Assembly: GCA_002451275.1 (NCBI GenBank)
Contig: DKBS01000102.1
Location: forward strand, 1-15,656
Source of the DNA: Planctomycetaceae bacterium UBA6894
GTDB taxonomy: Bacteria > Planctomycetota > Planctomycetia > Gemmatales > Gemmataceae
Length of the DNA stretch: 15,656 nucleotides
Reading direction: 5' to 3'
Below the pieces are notes generated by a model. It saw only the letters and a list, made by a program, of their open reading frames with translations. It searched no databases and was not told the origin of the DNA. The translations under genes were made by a program, and so were the position numbers. This document shows positions 6,808 to 15,400 of the stretch, in pieces. Numbering within the stretch: the first letter of the stretch is position 1; each line of letters opens with the position of its first letter.

Positions 6808-7635
6808 TTAACAAATAACATCCGGCCCTTTGGCGAAGCGATCGGCAAGGATGGGGTGGAGGGCTGCGTTGGCGGCCAGGCAATCGGGCTGGAAGGGGTT
6901 GAAGCGAGGGGTGGGGTTTACCAGGTTCGTGATCTTGCCACCGGCCTCCCGCAAGATTACCGCGCCAGCGGCGACATCCCACGCGTGGTTGTCAAAGGCG
7001 TAGAAAACCTCGGCGCGCCCGCAGGCGACATAGGCCAGGTGCAACGCGGTGCTGCCTGTACGGCGCAGGGCTTGAGCGTTCAGGGAGAAATAGCGCCACC
7101 AATCAAACAACGCCTCGCGTCCATGGCACTGGTAGGGAAATCCGGTGGTGACCATGGCGCGATCGAGCCGGTCATGGCTGGTCACCGAAATGCGCTTGCC
7201 GTTGAGGAATGCCCCCTGCCCTTTGGCGGCGCTGAACAGTTCATCGCGCAAGGGATCGTAGATGATGCCAACCACGAGCTCGCCGGCCACCTGCAGGCCG
7301 ATGCTGGTGCAGTAGAACGGAAAATCGTGGGCGTAGTTGCTGGTGCCATCGACCGGATCGATGATCCAGATGGGGAGAGCGTTGGGGCCCGGGTCTTTCT
7401 CCTCGGAGCCACCCTCCTCGCCCAAAATCTGATGCGTGGGAAAACGACTGACCAAGTGCTCATGAATGACGCGCTGGCTCTCGATGTCGGCATCGGTCAC
7501 CAGGTCGTACTGACCCTTTTCGCGAATCTGGAAACGGGAGCGCCACTTCAACAGGACTTGTCCAGCGAGACGACCGGCCTCACACCCGGCATCGAGCCAC
7601 CGCCGCAACTGAACGCTGTCCGCCACTTCCGCCAT
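6808..7635 (-). CDS. inositol monophosphatase family protein (SuhB/IMPase-like), 275 aa
   Basis: This Mg2+-dependent sugar-phosphate phosphatase family acts on inositol-1-phosphate, or on related substrates such as histidinol phosphate or 3'-phosphoadenosine 5'-phosphate. All active-site motifs are intact: LVTDAD at 45-50, GEEGG at 72-76 (Glu73), the signature WIIDPVDGTSNYAH at 90-103 (metal ligands Asp93 and Asp96, with GTS for phosphate) and HAWDVAAGAVILREAGG at 217-233 (Asp220). The length of 275 residues equals that of typical IMPases. No signal peptide is seen, so it is cytoplasmic. The substrate cannot be read from sequence; the DNHAWDVAAG and FYCTSIGLQ context is closest to general SuhB/IMPase types. 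It lies 71 bases after the PQQ-propeller gene on the same strand. No strong ribosome binding site precedes ATG 7635, but no better start exists. Confidence 0.93.
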   Translation of the reverse strand: MAEVADSVQLRRWLDAGCEAGRLAGQVLLKWRSRFQIREKGQYDLVTDADIESQRVIHEHLVSRFPTHQILGEEGGSEEKDPGPNALPIWIIDPVDGTSNYAHDFPFYCTSIGLQVAGELVVGIIYDPLRDELFSAAKGQGAFLNGKRISVTSHDRLDRAMVTTGFPYQCHGREALFDWWRYFSLNAQALRRTGSTALHLAYVACGRAEVFYAFDNHAWDVAAGAVILREAGGKITNLVNPTPRFNPFQPDCLAANAALHPILADRFAKGPDVIC

Positions 7636-7652
7636 GCAAGCACCATCTCACG

Positions 7653-7677
7653 CGGCCATCCACCATTGGATGGGCCG
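7653..7677 (-). other. hairpin in the leader of the phosphatase gene
   Basis: On the - strand CGGC-C-CATCCA / ATGG loop / TGGATG-GCCG forms a 10-bp stem with one bulged base, between the stop of the PQQ gene (7707) and ATG 7635. No T run follows, so it is not an intrinsic terminator. It could stabilise a processed transcript or slow read-through; it may also be chance. Confidence 0.25.
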
Positions 7678-7706
7678 CAGAGAAAACTATAGGGATTCAA
7701 ACCGGA

Positions 7707-8936
7707 TTACCCACCCTTTTTCAGGGCATGAACCCCTTTGCGCGTGCGGACTATCAGCATGTCCACCGCCACGGCGGGGGAGGCCATGCAGCCGTCATCG
7801 AGCGTACCGCCGCCGAGGAGTTGGTATTTGCGGCCGGCGCGGATGCAGTAGCCCTTGCCCTTGTCATCAAACAGGTACAGTTTGTCGCCGCACAAAACCG
7901 GTGAGGCATGGAACTTGTTGCCCAGACGCTCCTGGTAAACCTCGTTGCCGGTGGATGCTTCCAGACAGCAGGCGAAGCCTTTCTCCGTGGCGGAATAAAC
8001 CAGATCGCCATCCACCACGAGGCTGGAATATTGGGGAGCCCCTTTGGCGGTCTTCCACAGAACAGCGTCTTCGGGCAATTTACCGTTACCACCCAATCGG
8101 ACCGCGCCGAGCCCCCAACCACCATCGCTGCTGGCCAGGAGCAGGGAACTCCCCAGGCGCTGGGGGATGGAGGCGGCATTCATGCCGCCATGCTTGACCC
8201 GCCAGATCTCCTGCCCGGTGAGCGCATCATAGGCCGCGGTGTGGGATGCTGAGGGGCAAACCACCTGGGCTTTTCCGTCCAACTCCACCAAACGGGCGGT
8301 GGCGTAGGCTTTTTTGCTATCCCCGTTGTCGGTTCCATAATCAAAACCACGGTCCGTTTTCCAAACGGTCTCACCGTTTTTCGCATGGAGGCAAGCCACA
8401 TACTGTCGGTCGAATCCATCAAAGATGAGGTACAGCTTGTCCTGCCACAGCAGGGGAGATGAGCCCGCGCCGCGATGGTGGTCGCAAGGCAGGTCGTTCC
8501 GTTTCCAGTTGATTTTGCCCGTGGCCGCATCTATGGAGGCGGTGCCAGCGGAACCGTAGTGGACGAAAACCGTGCCATCCCTGGCTGTTGGTGTTGAACT
8601 GGCGTAGCTGTTGTAGGGGAAGCAGAAGGCGGGTTTGGCCACTTCAAAGACCGTGATGTCATGGACCTGCTTGCCGGTGGCCAGGTCCAGTGCCAGCAGG
8701 GACAGTCGTTTGCCATCCTCGGTGGCGTTGGACAGCCACACCTTGCCTTGGTGCACGATGGGCGAGGCCCACGCCTTGCCGGGGATTTTCGCGCCCCAGG
8801 CATGGTTTTCGGTCTCCGACCATTTTTCAGGCAGGTTGGCCGCGGGAGCCTTCCCTTCCCCATTGGGACCGTGGTACTGGTTCCATTCCACCTGACCGAG
8901 CACCAACAACACCAAACCGGCAGAGAGGGCTTGCAT
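7707..8936 (-). CDS. secreted PQQ-like beta-propeller repeat protein, 409 aa
   Basis: A short signal peptide (MQALSAGLVLLVLGQV) is followed by NQYHGPNGEGKAPAANLPEKW, the entry motif of a planctomycete propeller family (W-x-x-RGPNG-x-G). Repeated blades of the PQQ_2/BamB type follow, each with a small strand, a DxATG turn and a W or K. Examples are SLLALDLATGKQVHDI, ASIDAATGKINWKR, VACLHAKNGETVWKTD, AAYDALTGQEIWRV, ACCLEASTGNEVYQER and a last KGVHALKKGG. About seven blades can be counted by eye. No enzymatic PQQ-dehydrogenase residues are recognisable, so it is probably a scaffold or a sugar- or protein-binding propeller outside the cytoplasm. The start at 8936 is chosen over an open frame reaching 9020 because of AGGA 8 bases upstream and the signal peptide. 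It follows the phosphodiester glycosidase gene by 80 bases. Confidence 0.9.
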   Translation of the reverse strand: MQALSAGLVLLVLGQVEWNQYHGPNGEGKAPAANLPEKWSETENHAWGAKIPGKAWASPIVHQGKVWLSNATEDGKRLSLLALDLATGKQVHDITVFEVAKPAFCFPYNSYASSTPTARDGTVFVHYGSAGTASIDAATGKINWKRNDLPCDHHRGAGSSPLLWQDKLYLIFDGFDRQYVACLHAKNGETVWKTDRGFDYGTDNGDSKKAYATARLVELDGKAQVVCPSASHTAAYDALTGQEIWRVKHGGMNAASIPQRLGSSLLLASSDGGWGLGAVRLGGNGKLPEDAVLWKTAKGAPQYSSLVVDGDLVYSATEKGFACCLEASTGNEVYQERLGNKFHASPVLCGDKLYLFDDKGKGYCIRAGRKYQLLGGGTLDDGCMASPAVAVDMLIVRTRKGVHALKKGG

Positions 8937-8941
8937 ATTCG

Positions 8942-8948
8942 CTTTCCT
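8942..8948 (-). promoter_or_regulatory. Shine-Dalgarno site of the PQQ-propeller gene
   Basis: AGGAAAG on the - strand, with AGGA ending 8 bases before ATG 8936. It supports this internal start over the upstream ATG at 9020, which would overlap the end of the preceding gene and hide the signal peptide. Confidence 0.6.
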
Positions 8949-9016
8949 GTGGCGGGATGGAAAAAATCCTGAGGCGGGAAGGTTTGGCAACAGTTTAACC
9001 CGGCCAAAAGGTCCGG

Positions 9017-10378
9017 TCACCCCCCGGGTACCGGTTTTTGCGACAAGATTTCCAGGGCCTTTTTTGCCCCTGCGGCCAACCGTTCGCGAGCATCGCCTTG
9101 TAGGCCCAAGGCGTCCGCCAATTTGCCTTGCTCAACCGACTTGACCGCCTGACTGGATTGCCACCACCAACGGGCAGCCAACAGCCGGCCATCCGGTTCC
9201 GCCAGAATCGCTTTCACCTCCGAGGGAGAAACGCCCCATACCGCAGCCAAGTCATCCAGCCCCGCCAGAAGGGGCGGCCAATCACCCGAGGGCGAATCAG
9301 ACAAGGGCCCACCCGGCAGGGCGAGGATTGAAAGGAACGCCGCCTTGGCTTCCGGGGTTTCCAATTGAAGCTGCCGCAGGGAATTATTGAGTGGCCCGCA
9401 CAAGCGGAGAATGGTTCCAGCGGACAAACGCGGTTCTATGGCCTTGAGTTGGGCTGCCGTGACCCCGTTTTGCGGGGTGACCCGCCAAATCCCCCAGTTG
9501 TTGCCATTGGGCCGGAGAGTACCGGGGATATTGCCAATGCCCACCGGGGTATTGCGAACGCGCGGGCCTGCTTTTTCCGTCGAGTTTTCCGCGGGATCAT
9601 TCACCACCAGGGTAGATGACCCGCCGCCATCGAGATTGAGCATTTGGGTACAGCCCAAGTCTTTGCCCAAACGCCCCAATTCTACCTGACTGACCCCTTC
9701 GCTAACCTTCGGTTGGCGACCATCAATCACCACCCAGACCATCGCTTTGGATTGGCCATCCGGTCCTTCCTCCAGCCCTAATGCGGTTCTGGGATGGAGA
9801 GGGTCTTCCTTTGCCTTTCGCTCCACCACCGTGCCATCCACCAGCACCATTCCGAACCCGCCGGTGCCAACGATGGCACGGTTGAGAGCCCCGGCTGGTG
9901 GATTGTCCTGGAAGAATCGCAGCCGATGATCGCCGCTGAGCAACCAGCAAGCGTAATGCTTCATGGGTGGACTGACGAGATGATGCTCCCGAAGATGCAA
10001 GCCATTGATGTCGAGTGGAACACCCTGCAGCTTCACCACGGGCGAAAAGGGGGAGGCGTTCACGGCGATATCGAGTCTTTCCTGCCGGGCAAAATCGAGC
10101 GTGGTCTGGCTGAGGGTTTCAGCGGGCAATTCCCTTGGATCTTTCCCGCCGATTTTCACCTTGGCTCCCGCAGGGGCCGGTCTGGTGACTGTCTGAGCCA
10201 GATCGGGGTCGCGCAAATCGACCCGCAACACCCAAACTTTCAGGGGGCGTGGTTGGTCATACTGCCGGAATTGCAGGGTGGTGCCCGCAATGCTGGGCAA
10301 GGATTCCACCTTCAACGGCTTGTGGAACAGGGCATCCTGTCCGGCCACCAGGAAACTGAACCAAAAAACGGCGGACAT
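9017..10378 (-). CDS. phosphodiester glycosidase (NAGPA domain) protein, 453 aa
   Basis: The NAGPA family (PF09992) includes the mammalian uncovering enzyme, which removes N-acetylglucosamine from a phosphodiester; bacterial members are thought to act on cell-surface or capsule phosphodiesters. The core runs from about residue 47 to 285. It includes LDIAVNASPFSP (102-113), GGFGMVLVDG (173-182), HPRTALGLEE (195-204), the hallmark NLDGGGSSTLVV (248-259) and VRNTPVGIG (274-282), all in the expected order. Residues 1-13 look like a short signal peptide (MSAVFWFSFLVAG), consistent with export. A C-terminal extension of about 155 residues is helical, contains the repeated motif LxxLxxxW, and is not assigned. 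A GGAAG sits 7 bases before ATG 10378. The gene is divergent from gspE and first in a same-strand group with the propeller and phosphatase genes. Confidence 0.9.
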   Translation of the reverse strand: MSAVFWFSFLVAGQDALFHKPLKVESLPSIAGTTLQFRQYDQPRPLKVWVLRVDLRDPDLAQTVTRPAPAGAKVKIGGKDPRELPAETLSQTTLDFARQERLDIAVNASPFSPVVKLQGVPLDINGLHLREHHLVSPPMKHYACWLLSGDHRLRFFQDNPPAGALNRAIVGTGGFGMVLVDGTVVERKAKEDPLHPRTALGLEEGPDGQSKAMVWVVIDGRQPKVSEGVSQVELGRLGKDLGCTQMLNLDGGGSSTLVVNDPAENSTEKAGPRVRNTPVGIGNIPGTLRPNGNNWGIWRVTPQNGVTAAQLKAIEPRLSAGTILRLCGPLNNSLRQLQLETPEAKAAFLSILALPGGPLSDSPSGDWPPLLAGLDDLAAVWGVSPSEVKAILAEPDGRLLAARWWWQSSQAVKSVEQGKLADALGLQGDARERLAAGAKKALEILSQKPVPGG

Positions 10379-10452
10379 GGCAGGGCTTCCAATGGTTGCA
10401 GGCGTCCCTGAACATGCTAACCGGCAAAGCCCTGGTGGTGTACGATGAGGTC
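10379..10452. promoter_or_regulatory. divergent intergenic region between the glycosidase gene and gspE
   Basis: These 74 bases must carry both promoters if gspE starts at 10453. I find no convincing -35/-10 pair on either strand and no clear operator. If gspE starts at ATG 10414, only 35 bases remain, too few for two separate promoters, which favours the shorter ORF or overlapping promoters. Confidence 0.4.
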
Positions 10453-11562
10453 ATGCAGGAACAGGCTTTTGAACATTTGGCGAGGCGCGGCGCGGCAGGT
10501 GTGCCCGTGCTGGTGGACGCGTTGCTGGCGCGGGCAAGGGCCCGTGGTGCCAGCGACCTGCACCTGGAACCGACGCCAGGCGCCCTGGTGGCACGGTTGC
10601 GGGTGGACGGGGTACTGGAAAACCTGACCGCCTTGCCTGCGGAACTGGCCCCGAACCTGGTGGCCCGCTGCAAGGTGATTTCGGGCCTTTTGACCTACCG
10701 CAATGATGTGCCGCAGGAAGGCGGCTTCAAAGATGAGAGCGGGGAGGGGCGCGTGAGCACCTTCCCCACCATCCATGGCGAAAAAGTGGTGGTGCGCTTT
10801 TTCCAAGCCGGTGTTGCCATCTCCCTGAATCAACTGGGGTTTTCCGATCGGGTGCAGGCAGGCCTGACCAAGGCACTGGCCCGGCGCGAGGGGATGGTGC
10901 TGGTCACAGGGCCCGCAGGCAGCGGCAAAACCACCACGCTCTACGCCTGTCTGGAACGACTGGCCCGGGAGGGAAGGCAGGTTTCCACCCTGGAAGACCC
11001 GGTGGAACGGGAATTGCCCGGGGTCACCCAGTCCTCCATCCAGCCGGCGGCGGGTTTTGATTTTGCCCGGGGCTTGCGCAGCCTGCTGCGACAGGACCCT
11101 GAGGTGTTGCTGATCGGCGAGATTCGTGACCGAGAGACTGCGGAGATTTCCCTGGAGGCGTCTTTGACGGGGCACCTGGTACTGGCCACGCTGCACGCGG
11201 GTCACGCCTCGGGCGTTGCCGGAAGGCTTTTGGACATGGGCCTGGAGCCTTACCTTTTGACAGGTGCCCTGCGGGGTGTGCTGCACCAACGGCTGATCCG
11301 CAAGCGGTGCGAATGCGGCGGCGTGTGCGACCTGTGCAAGCCGAACGGCTGGTCAGGCCGACGACCTCTGGCGGAATGGCTGGAGCCCGGCCCAGCGTTT
11401 CGCGCGGCCATTCTGTCGCGGGCCGACGCCGGAACCCTGGAAGAGGCCGCACGGGCTGACGGCCTGATTCCCCTGGTGGAAGAGGCCCGTTCCGCGGTGC
11501 GGGAAGGGTGGACCACCACCGAGGAAGTCCGACGGGTACTGGGGCCGGAATTCGCCGAATGA
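10453..11562 (+). CDS. gspE: short GspE/PilB-type secretion ATPase, 369 aa
   Basis: This hexameric cytoplasmic ATPase powers pseudopilus assembly through the GspF platform. Present are: the N2 domain with ASDLHLEP (about 33-40), RLRVDGVLE, SGLLTYRNDVPQEG and STFPTIHGEKVVVRFF; Walker A GPAGSGKTT (153-161); the Asp box LEDPVE (180-185); Walker B LLIGEIRDRETAE (219-231); and the His box TGHLVLATLHAGHA (239-252). The N-terminal N1 domain (100-150 residues) that docks to GspL is absent. The zinc cluster is compressed to CECGGVCDLC (C286, C288, C292, C295) followed by GWSGRRPLAEWLE, instead of two CxxC pairs about 30 residues apart. ATG 10453 leaves 16 residues before VPVLVDALL; it has GAGG only 2 bases upstream, so ATG 10414 or TTG 10396 are possible. 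It is divergent from the glycosidase gene and 3.8 kb from its likely partners, gspF and the pseudopilins. Confidence 0.93.
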   Translation: MQEQAFEHLARRGAAGVPVLVDALLARARARGASDLHLEPTPGALVARLRVDGVLENLTALPAELAPNLVARCKVISGLLTYRNDVPQEGGFKDESGEGRVSTFPTIHGEKVVVRFFQAGVAISLNQLGFSDRVQAGLTKALARREGMVLVTGPAGSGKTTTLYACLERLAREGRQVSTLEDPVERELPGVTQSSIQPAAGFDFARGLRSLLRQDPEVLLIGEIRDRETAEISLEASLTGHLVLATLHAGHASGVAGRLLDMGLEPYLLTGALRGVLHQRLIRKRCECGGVCDLCKPNGWSGRRPLAEWLEPGPAFRAAILSRADAGTLEEAARADGLIPLVEEARSAVREGWTTTEEVRRVLGPEFAE

Positions 11563-11581
11563 CCGCCTGCAATCGGCCCAA

Positions 11582-12430
11582 TCATTTTATTGGCAAGGCC
11601 TGAATTGCCTCGCGCAACAGATGCAACCCCTTGCGCGCCGCGTTGACCGCATCGTGGCCATGGCGACTCAGTTCCAGGTGCACCCCGCCTGTGTAGCCCG
11701 CTGATTTCAAGCCCCCGAGGGCCTCGGCCACATCCATGTCCCCCTCATCCAACTGCAAGTGCTCGTGGGTGCCCCGGCGCATGCCCTCGATGTGGATATT
11801 CCAGATCTGGTCGCGCCAGCGTTGCAAGTGGGGAGCCATGGGCATTTCGCCCAGACAGTGGAGGTGGCCCAGGTCGATGGTGAGACCAAACGCCGGATGT
11901 TGCACCCGGGCAAAAAGTACGGCAAAGCGATCCATGGTGTCGATCAGCATGCCGGGTTCAGGCTCGAACGCCAGACGCTGGCTTCGATCACTGGCGTAGC
12001 CGGCCAATCGGCGACAGGCTTCCGCCAGTCGTTCGACCAGAACCTTCTCCGGCTCGAGCGTGTTGACGGGCGTGCCGGACCAGAAGCTGATGGCATCGGC
12101 CCCCAGATCGGCCCCGATGCGCACGGCATCTTCCAGAAAACGGAGTCGCACAGCGCGAGCTGCAGGATCTGGATCGAGCAGGGTGGGTTGGTGCTTGCGC
12201 CAGGGATCGAGGAGGAAGCGGGCACCCGTCTCGATGACGCAGCGGACTTTCAGGCGACTGAGCAACGCCGCCATCTCCGCAACCTGACGGGCGAGATCAG
12301 GAGCTGAGGGGTCCAGCGCGTGGTGATCGAGCGTGATGGCCACACTCTGGAAGCCCAAATCGGCCAGGATACGGACCGCATCACCCAGGCGATGATGGGG
12401 AAAGCCGTTGGTATTGTGGCCCGGCAGCAT
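11582..12430 (-). CDS. sugar phosphate isomerase/epimerase family TIM barrel protein, 282 aa
   Basis: This belongs to the AP-endonuclease-2/xylose-isomerase-like barrel superfamily (PF01261), which binds divalent metals and isomerises or epimerises sugars. The start (HNTNGFPHHRLGDAVRILAD) with LGFQSVAITLDHHALDP has the motif family GYNTNG..HHRL..A...L..LGY..VA. Metal-site candidates are Glu156 (AFEPEPG), Asp186 and His189 (GLTIDLGHLHC), His213 (NIHIEG) and Glu253 (VHLELSRHGHD). No signal peptide is seen, so it is cytoplasmic. A longer frame opens at 12595 but overlaps the upstream gene; ATG 12430 matches the family's N-terminus and lies 4 bases after the stop of the membrane protein gene, so the two are co-transcribed. 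The exact substrate cannot be told. It converges with gspE across only 19 bases, with no visible terminator. Confidence 0.88.
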   Translation of the reverse strand: MLPGHNTNGFPHHRLGDAVRILADLGFQSVAITLDHHALDPSAPDLARQVAEMAALLSRLKVRCVIETGARFLLDPWRKHQPTLLDPDPAARAVRLRFLEDAVRIGADLGADAISFWSGTPVNTLEPEKVLVERLAEACRRLAGYASDRSQRLAFEPEPGMLIDTMDRFAVLFARVQHPAFGLTIDLGHLHCLGEMPMAPHLQRWRDQIWNIHIEGMRRGTHEHLQLDEGDMDVAEALGGLKSAGYTGGVHLELSRHGHDAVNAARKGLHLLREAIQALPIK

Positions 12431-12434
12431 GGTA

Positions 12435-15400
12435 TCAGCGCCCGGCCGGTATTTCGATTGGCGCCAGCATGTCCAGCACCGAGCGCGCCAGCCTTTTGGC
12501 AGGAAACTCCAAAGGAGGTCCCGCATCCGCCGGAAGGCTTGGCGGGCTGAACGCCAGGGCCTCACGCAGGGCCCGATAGCCCTCGGCGGGATCACCCCGT
12601 TCGAAAGACAGCAGTCCCAGCACGGTGAAACCGTTCATTTCCAGCCGCCAGCGGCGGAGCATGGTGGAGAGTTGACTGTCGATGTCATTGGGCGGCAGGC
12701 GGTTCCAGGCGGCGGCGACGCCATTACCCATGACGGCCAGGCGATCCAGGCTGTCGCGGGCGGTTGCCAACGCCATGGAGGGCGCCAGGGGCAGAGCGAG
12801 ACGGGTTTGCCCCTGGGTGAGAGACACCGCCTCCTGGCAGGCCTCGGAATAGAGCCCCAGCGAGGCGGCAGCCTTCACACGGAACCAGTGGTACATGTCT
12901 GGCGGCAGGAAGCCCTCGTGCTCGGCGGGATTGATCCAGCGGTGGACCTCATCGGCACGGCCCATGCGCAAGAGCAGATCCACTTCCAGCGCCATGCCCT
13001 GCGCGCCGAATGCGGAAATGTCGGAAGCCAGGAGTTCATCCAGGGCGGTCTGGCCCAGCCCGCGGTCCAGCGCCATGCGGGCGCGGTCGAGAGCGGAGCG
13101 ACCTTCACTGTCGCGGATCCAACCGGAAACCCGGGAAGCCACTTCCGACTCCAAACGATTGATCTCGTTTTTTTGGGCATTTTGGCGATCCCGAAATTCT
13201 GTCAACCCCATGCCAGGTGGCGGTCCGCGACGCTCGATCTCCTCCCAGCCTGCGCGAAGGTGCCGGGCTTCCAAATCACGCAATCCCATCTCCGCAAACA
13301 GAAAAGCCAGGTTCAGATGAGCCAGGTCCAAACGGGGATCGGCCTGGAGGGCGCGCTGGAAAGCGAAGGCTGCCTGGGCTTCGCGAAGCTGGCGCCATTC
13401 ACCAAAGGCATTGGCCCCGGAACGCTCGGCCGGAGAATTCAGCAGGCGCAGGCAAGCCTCCCCCACCACCAACCAGGCGCGACCATCCGCAGGATCCAGG
13501 GCCACCGCCTCCCGGGCGCGGCGAAGCGCCAGGGTCAACAGCGCCCGCAGTTCTGATTCGCCGGGGAACGGCAGGGCGGAGGACCTCCATCCAGCCAGGG
13601 CCATGGCCACAGGCGACGGGCCCCCCAATTCATTTGACCTGGTGGAGATGGGGGCAGGAGCGGACGCCAACAACCCGGAAAGGGCACCGCCATAAGCGGC
13701 TACCCCGGGATCCTGAGCCAAAGCCAGCCAGTGCCCCGCCAGAATGGACCACGCATGGGGAACCGCCGAGCCAGCCAGTTGGCGACGGCGAATGTCCGCG
13801 AGAAAAAGCATCTCGCGCCCCTCTGCGGAAAGCCCGGCGGGGGCGGCATCCGGCCGCGGATGACTGAAGGCGCGCTGGATGGGAAACGGGCCGGGCCAGG
13901 GAGAAGGCGGAGCATCCTCCAGTAATGAGGTTCCAGCACCAAACGCGCGGGAGGTCCATTCCAACAGTTGCGGGTGTTTGGCGGCAGCGGTGGACCCCGC
14001 CACCACGATCGGGCCATCCACCAGCCAGATGGAAAATTTATCAGGGTTGTCCAGCAATCCCTGGAGGATCAACTGCAGACGGGCCGGATCCGGTTCGGTG
14101 ATGACCAGATGACAGTTTTGTTCCCGGCACAGACGACTGAGGCCCTCGGCACCCGGACGAGTGGTCAGGAGCGCGGCCAAGTCATCCTGAAGGAGGTCCA
14201 GGTTGCGCTGCAAACCGGGCTGATGCCAGGAAAAGGCAGCCAGGCTGGACAGCCGGACATGCAGCCCACGGCTCTCCGGGGCCAATTGACCCTGGTCGCG
14301 CCAACGGGTCTCCATTTCGGCCGCCCGTGCCGCTGCTGGCGGCAATTGGAGTGTCAGGGACCTTCTTTCATAGGGAGCTCCCTGCAGCCAACCGGGCCAT
14401 GCCAGCACCAGCAGAGCCAAACCCAGCAACGCCACCACCGGCGACAGCCACACCGGGGGCAGGATTTTTCGGACGCCATCCTCCTCCTTGACCCATGCCC
14501 CGATGCGCAGAGCCATGCAGGGGCCCGCGACCAGAGCCAGCCAAGGGATCCAGGCGGCATTCCAGGCACTCAAGACCGCCAACAACAGGGTGGGCAGGCG
14601 CCACCGCATTGGAACGGAGGTTCCCGGCAGGAGGGCGGCACCCAAACCAAGAGCGAGGAGCGGGTAGTACGCCAATGCTGCAGGGACCTGACGGGCTGCT
14701 TGCCAGGCGGCAGGCCGAAAGGGCGAGCGTGCGAAAGGTTCGACATTCGGGCCAGCCAGTCCCCACTCCTGGGGAATGACCCAGCCAAATCCGGCCCCCG
14801 GATTCAGTGCAGCCAGCAAACCGCCCGCCACCATCCAAACCAACAGCAATCCGGCTTGTACCCTCCTTTTGCCGGCGGGAACATCCAGCAGGCCGCCAGC
14901 CAATACCACAGTGCCCAGCAACCACCCTGTAAGCGAATGGTCCTGCGCGCGATCCCCCACCTGGCGTATGGCCACCAGCCACAGCAAACCGCAGGCGAGC
15001 GCGGCCCAACGAGCGACACCCCGGACATCGGGAATTGCCTCCGTGGCCAGCAGAATGCCCACCGCGAAGACCAAACTGAACGCAAGTGAACTGAGTCCGA
15101 CGAACTGCCCCAAGGCGAGGACCGACAGCGCAAAGGCCAGCAAGATCCCCCAACCGGGTGCCCCCCGGGATGCCCGCCAGGCCAAAGCCCCCACCGAGGC
15201 AGCCACGAGCGAGGCTTTCAACGCCACCAATCCGGAAGGGCCGAGCACCTGATAGGAGAGGAACAAAAGCCCATCCATGAGCCAGGAATCGGCAAACGCC
15301 CCCTGGGTATAGAGGGATCGCCCGCTGACCAAATGGACCCACAATTCCGGGGAACGAGCCGGAAAGGCCGCCAACAGTGCGGCAAAAGCCACGGCAAAAA

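Noticed and set aside
9000..9016. Small hairpin CCGGCC-AAAA-GG-T-CCGG directly after the glycosidase stop
   Set aside because: Six base pairs with a bulge and no T tract on the - strand, so it cannot be called a terminator.
11563..11595. CCAAT...ATTGG hairpin between the convergent gspE and isomerase genes
   Set aside because: Only five base pairs and no T run after it; the convergent genes are 19 bases apart and no terminator can be claimed.
12431..12595. N-terminal 55-residue extension of the TIM barrel protein
   Set aside because: It overlaps the end of the upstream gene, is Arg- and Trp-rich, and the HNTNG family start fits ATG 12430.
12408..13556. A 382-residue open frame on the + strand opposite the membrane-TPR gene
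   Set aside because: Antisense shadow: Gln- and His-rich, no motif, and the - strand has a coherent TPR-like protein with a start, ribosome binding site and coupled neighbour.
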